A stretch of DNA of 64,000 bases from DASQPR01 sp963836775 (lineage in GTDB: Bacteria; Actinomycetota; Actinomycetes; Mycobacteriales; Micromonosporaceae). Within the stretch, counting starts at the first letter, position 1. Each line of letters begins with the position of its first letter. Below are positions 63,659 through 64,000 of this stretch, piece by piece. The notes under the pieces are model-generated. The model saw nothing but the letters and a program-made list of their open reading frames with translations, had not been told where the DNA came from and did not search any database. The position numbers were made by a program, and so were the translations under genes. The DNA lies in contig CAWIKR010000002.1 of assembly GCA_963836775.1 (NCBI GenBank), forward strand, positions 1,178,001 through 1,242,000, read 5' to 3'.

Positions 63659-64000
63659 ATGTCCACCGCTGCCGAACCGGCCCGATCCCGGGGCCGCCGC
63701 ACCCGGGCCCTGATCCTCGACCGCGCGGTCGCGCTCTTCGGCGAGCACGGATTCGACCGGGTCAGCGTCGCGGACATCGCCGCCGGCGCCGGTGCGCACC
63801 CCAACCAGATCACCTACTATTTCGGCTCCAAGGATTCGCTGTTCGTTCAGGCGGCGTTCCTGATGCTGCTGCGCGACGCCGCCCGGCTGGAACCAGTGGG
63901 CCGGCGGCAGCGCAGCCCGGAGACGTTCCGAGCGGCATTGGCGCGGACCGCGCTGGTGCTCCCGGCGGTGCCGATCGCAGTGCAGGCGATGTCCATCACC
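63659..64000 (+). CDS. TetR-family regulator, partial (cut by window end)
   Basis: First 114 residues. AAEPARSRGRRTRALILDRA, ALFGEHGFDRVSVADIAAGA (HTH), HPNQITYYFGSKDSLFVQAA (recognition helix and YYFGSK). AAAGG precedes the ATG. Divergent from fabF with the palindrome between, so likely its repressor. The ligand-binding domain lies outside the window. Confidence 0.9.
   Translation, partial: MSTAAEPARSRGRRTRALILDRAVALFGEHGFDRVSVADIAAGAGAHPNQITYYFGSKDSLFVQAAFLMLLRDAARLEPVGRRQRSPETFRAALARTALVLPAVPIAVQAMSIT

Overview
The window is high-GC, densely coded DNA from an actinobacterium. The evidence is strong G/C bias at third codon positions, frequent GTG and TTG starts, a complete conservon (sensor kinase, roadblock, DUF742 and Ras-like GTPase genes), DUF4272 and DUF3152 proteins, a protein O-mannosyltransferase next to rsmI, and SigE-like ECF sigma logic. 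The overall gene set fits Micromonosporaceae (Actinoplanes or Micromonospora relatives) best; that placement is inference from gene content. No plasmid or phage functions and no CRISPR array were seen.

Layout. (a) 0-5 kb: a broken membrane-protein fragment, then upp divergent from deoC, a full aldehyde dehydrogenase and a truncated Cys-less second one. (b) 4.9-10.4 kb: an acidic conserved protein, a large protein that looks like a domesticated IS110 transposase domain with a conservon-type C-terminal tail, a Tat-type solute-binding lipoprotein and a PPOX-family protein. (c) 10.4-10.7 kb: a 41-bp tandem repeat and a long hairpin. (d) 10.7-15.6 kb: the conservon, minus strand. (e) 15.9-27.9 kb: nucleoside salvage and uptake: add, an rRNA methyltransferase, DUF4272, cupin, deoA, cdd, two ABC permeases, the ATPase and two BMP-family lipoproteins. 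(f) 27.9-33.0 kb: a small acidic protein, a YihY-type membrane protein, a 2H phosphoesterase, trpS, an ECF sigma factor and its translationally coupled membrane Asp-box protein. (g) 33.0-38.9 kb: corC-like, cysN, cysD, cysQ, a sugar-transferase remnant, pth and rplY, a stretch with very many reading-frame breaks. (h) 39-43.7 kb: prs, glmU, a DUF3152 lipoprotein, tRNA-Gln and a helix-turn-helix/endonuclease-like gene. (i) 43.8-46.3 kb: desaturase plus TetR regulator, a second copy of the long hairpin, and a DUF4383 protein. (j) 46.3-56.6 kb: the overlapping metG-tatD-rsmA-ispE-ABC-F operon, a membrane protein, rsmI and pmt. (k) 56.7-64 kb: a TipA-like MerR regulator, GNAT, a secreted subtilase, fabF and a divergent TetR gene cut by the window end.

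How it fits together. Regions (a) and (e) form one physiological theme. A BMP-type ABC importer brings in nucleosides, Add, Cdd, DeoA and Upp recycle or phosphorolyse them, DeoC cleaves deoxyribose-5-phosphate to acetaldehyde and glyceraldehyde-3-phosphate, and the adjacent aldehyde dehydrogenase can remove the acetaldehyde.

Two observations stand out. First, hairpins at 10593-10668 and 45687-45758 have unrelated 25- and 23-bp stems but an identical 26-nt loop in the same orientation. Every non-Watson-Crick stem position is a G-U pair only when the plus strand is the RNA, which suggests a structured, transcribed RNA element. Second, the protein at 6030-8337 looks like a catalytically dead IS110 N-domain joined by a long proline-rich linker to the C-terminal motif of the conservon kinase encoded 4 kb away.

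Caution: at least 13 genes, several of them essential (pth, ispE) or housekeeping (cysN/D, deoA), carry one or more single-base frame breaks. Two of these clearly sit in homopolymers. Consensus-sequence error is the likeliest cause, so these genes are annotated across the breaks.
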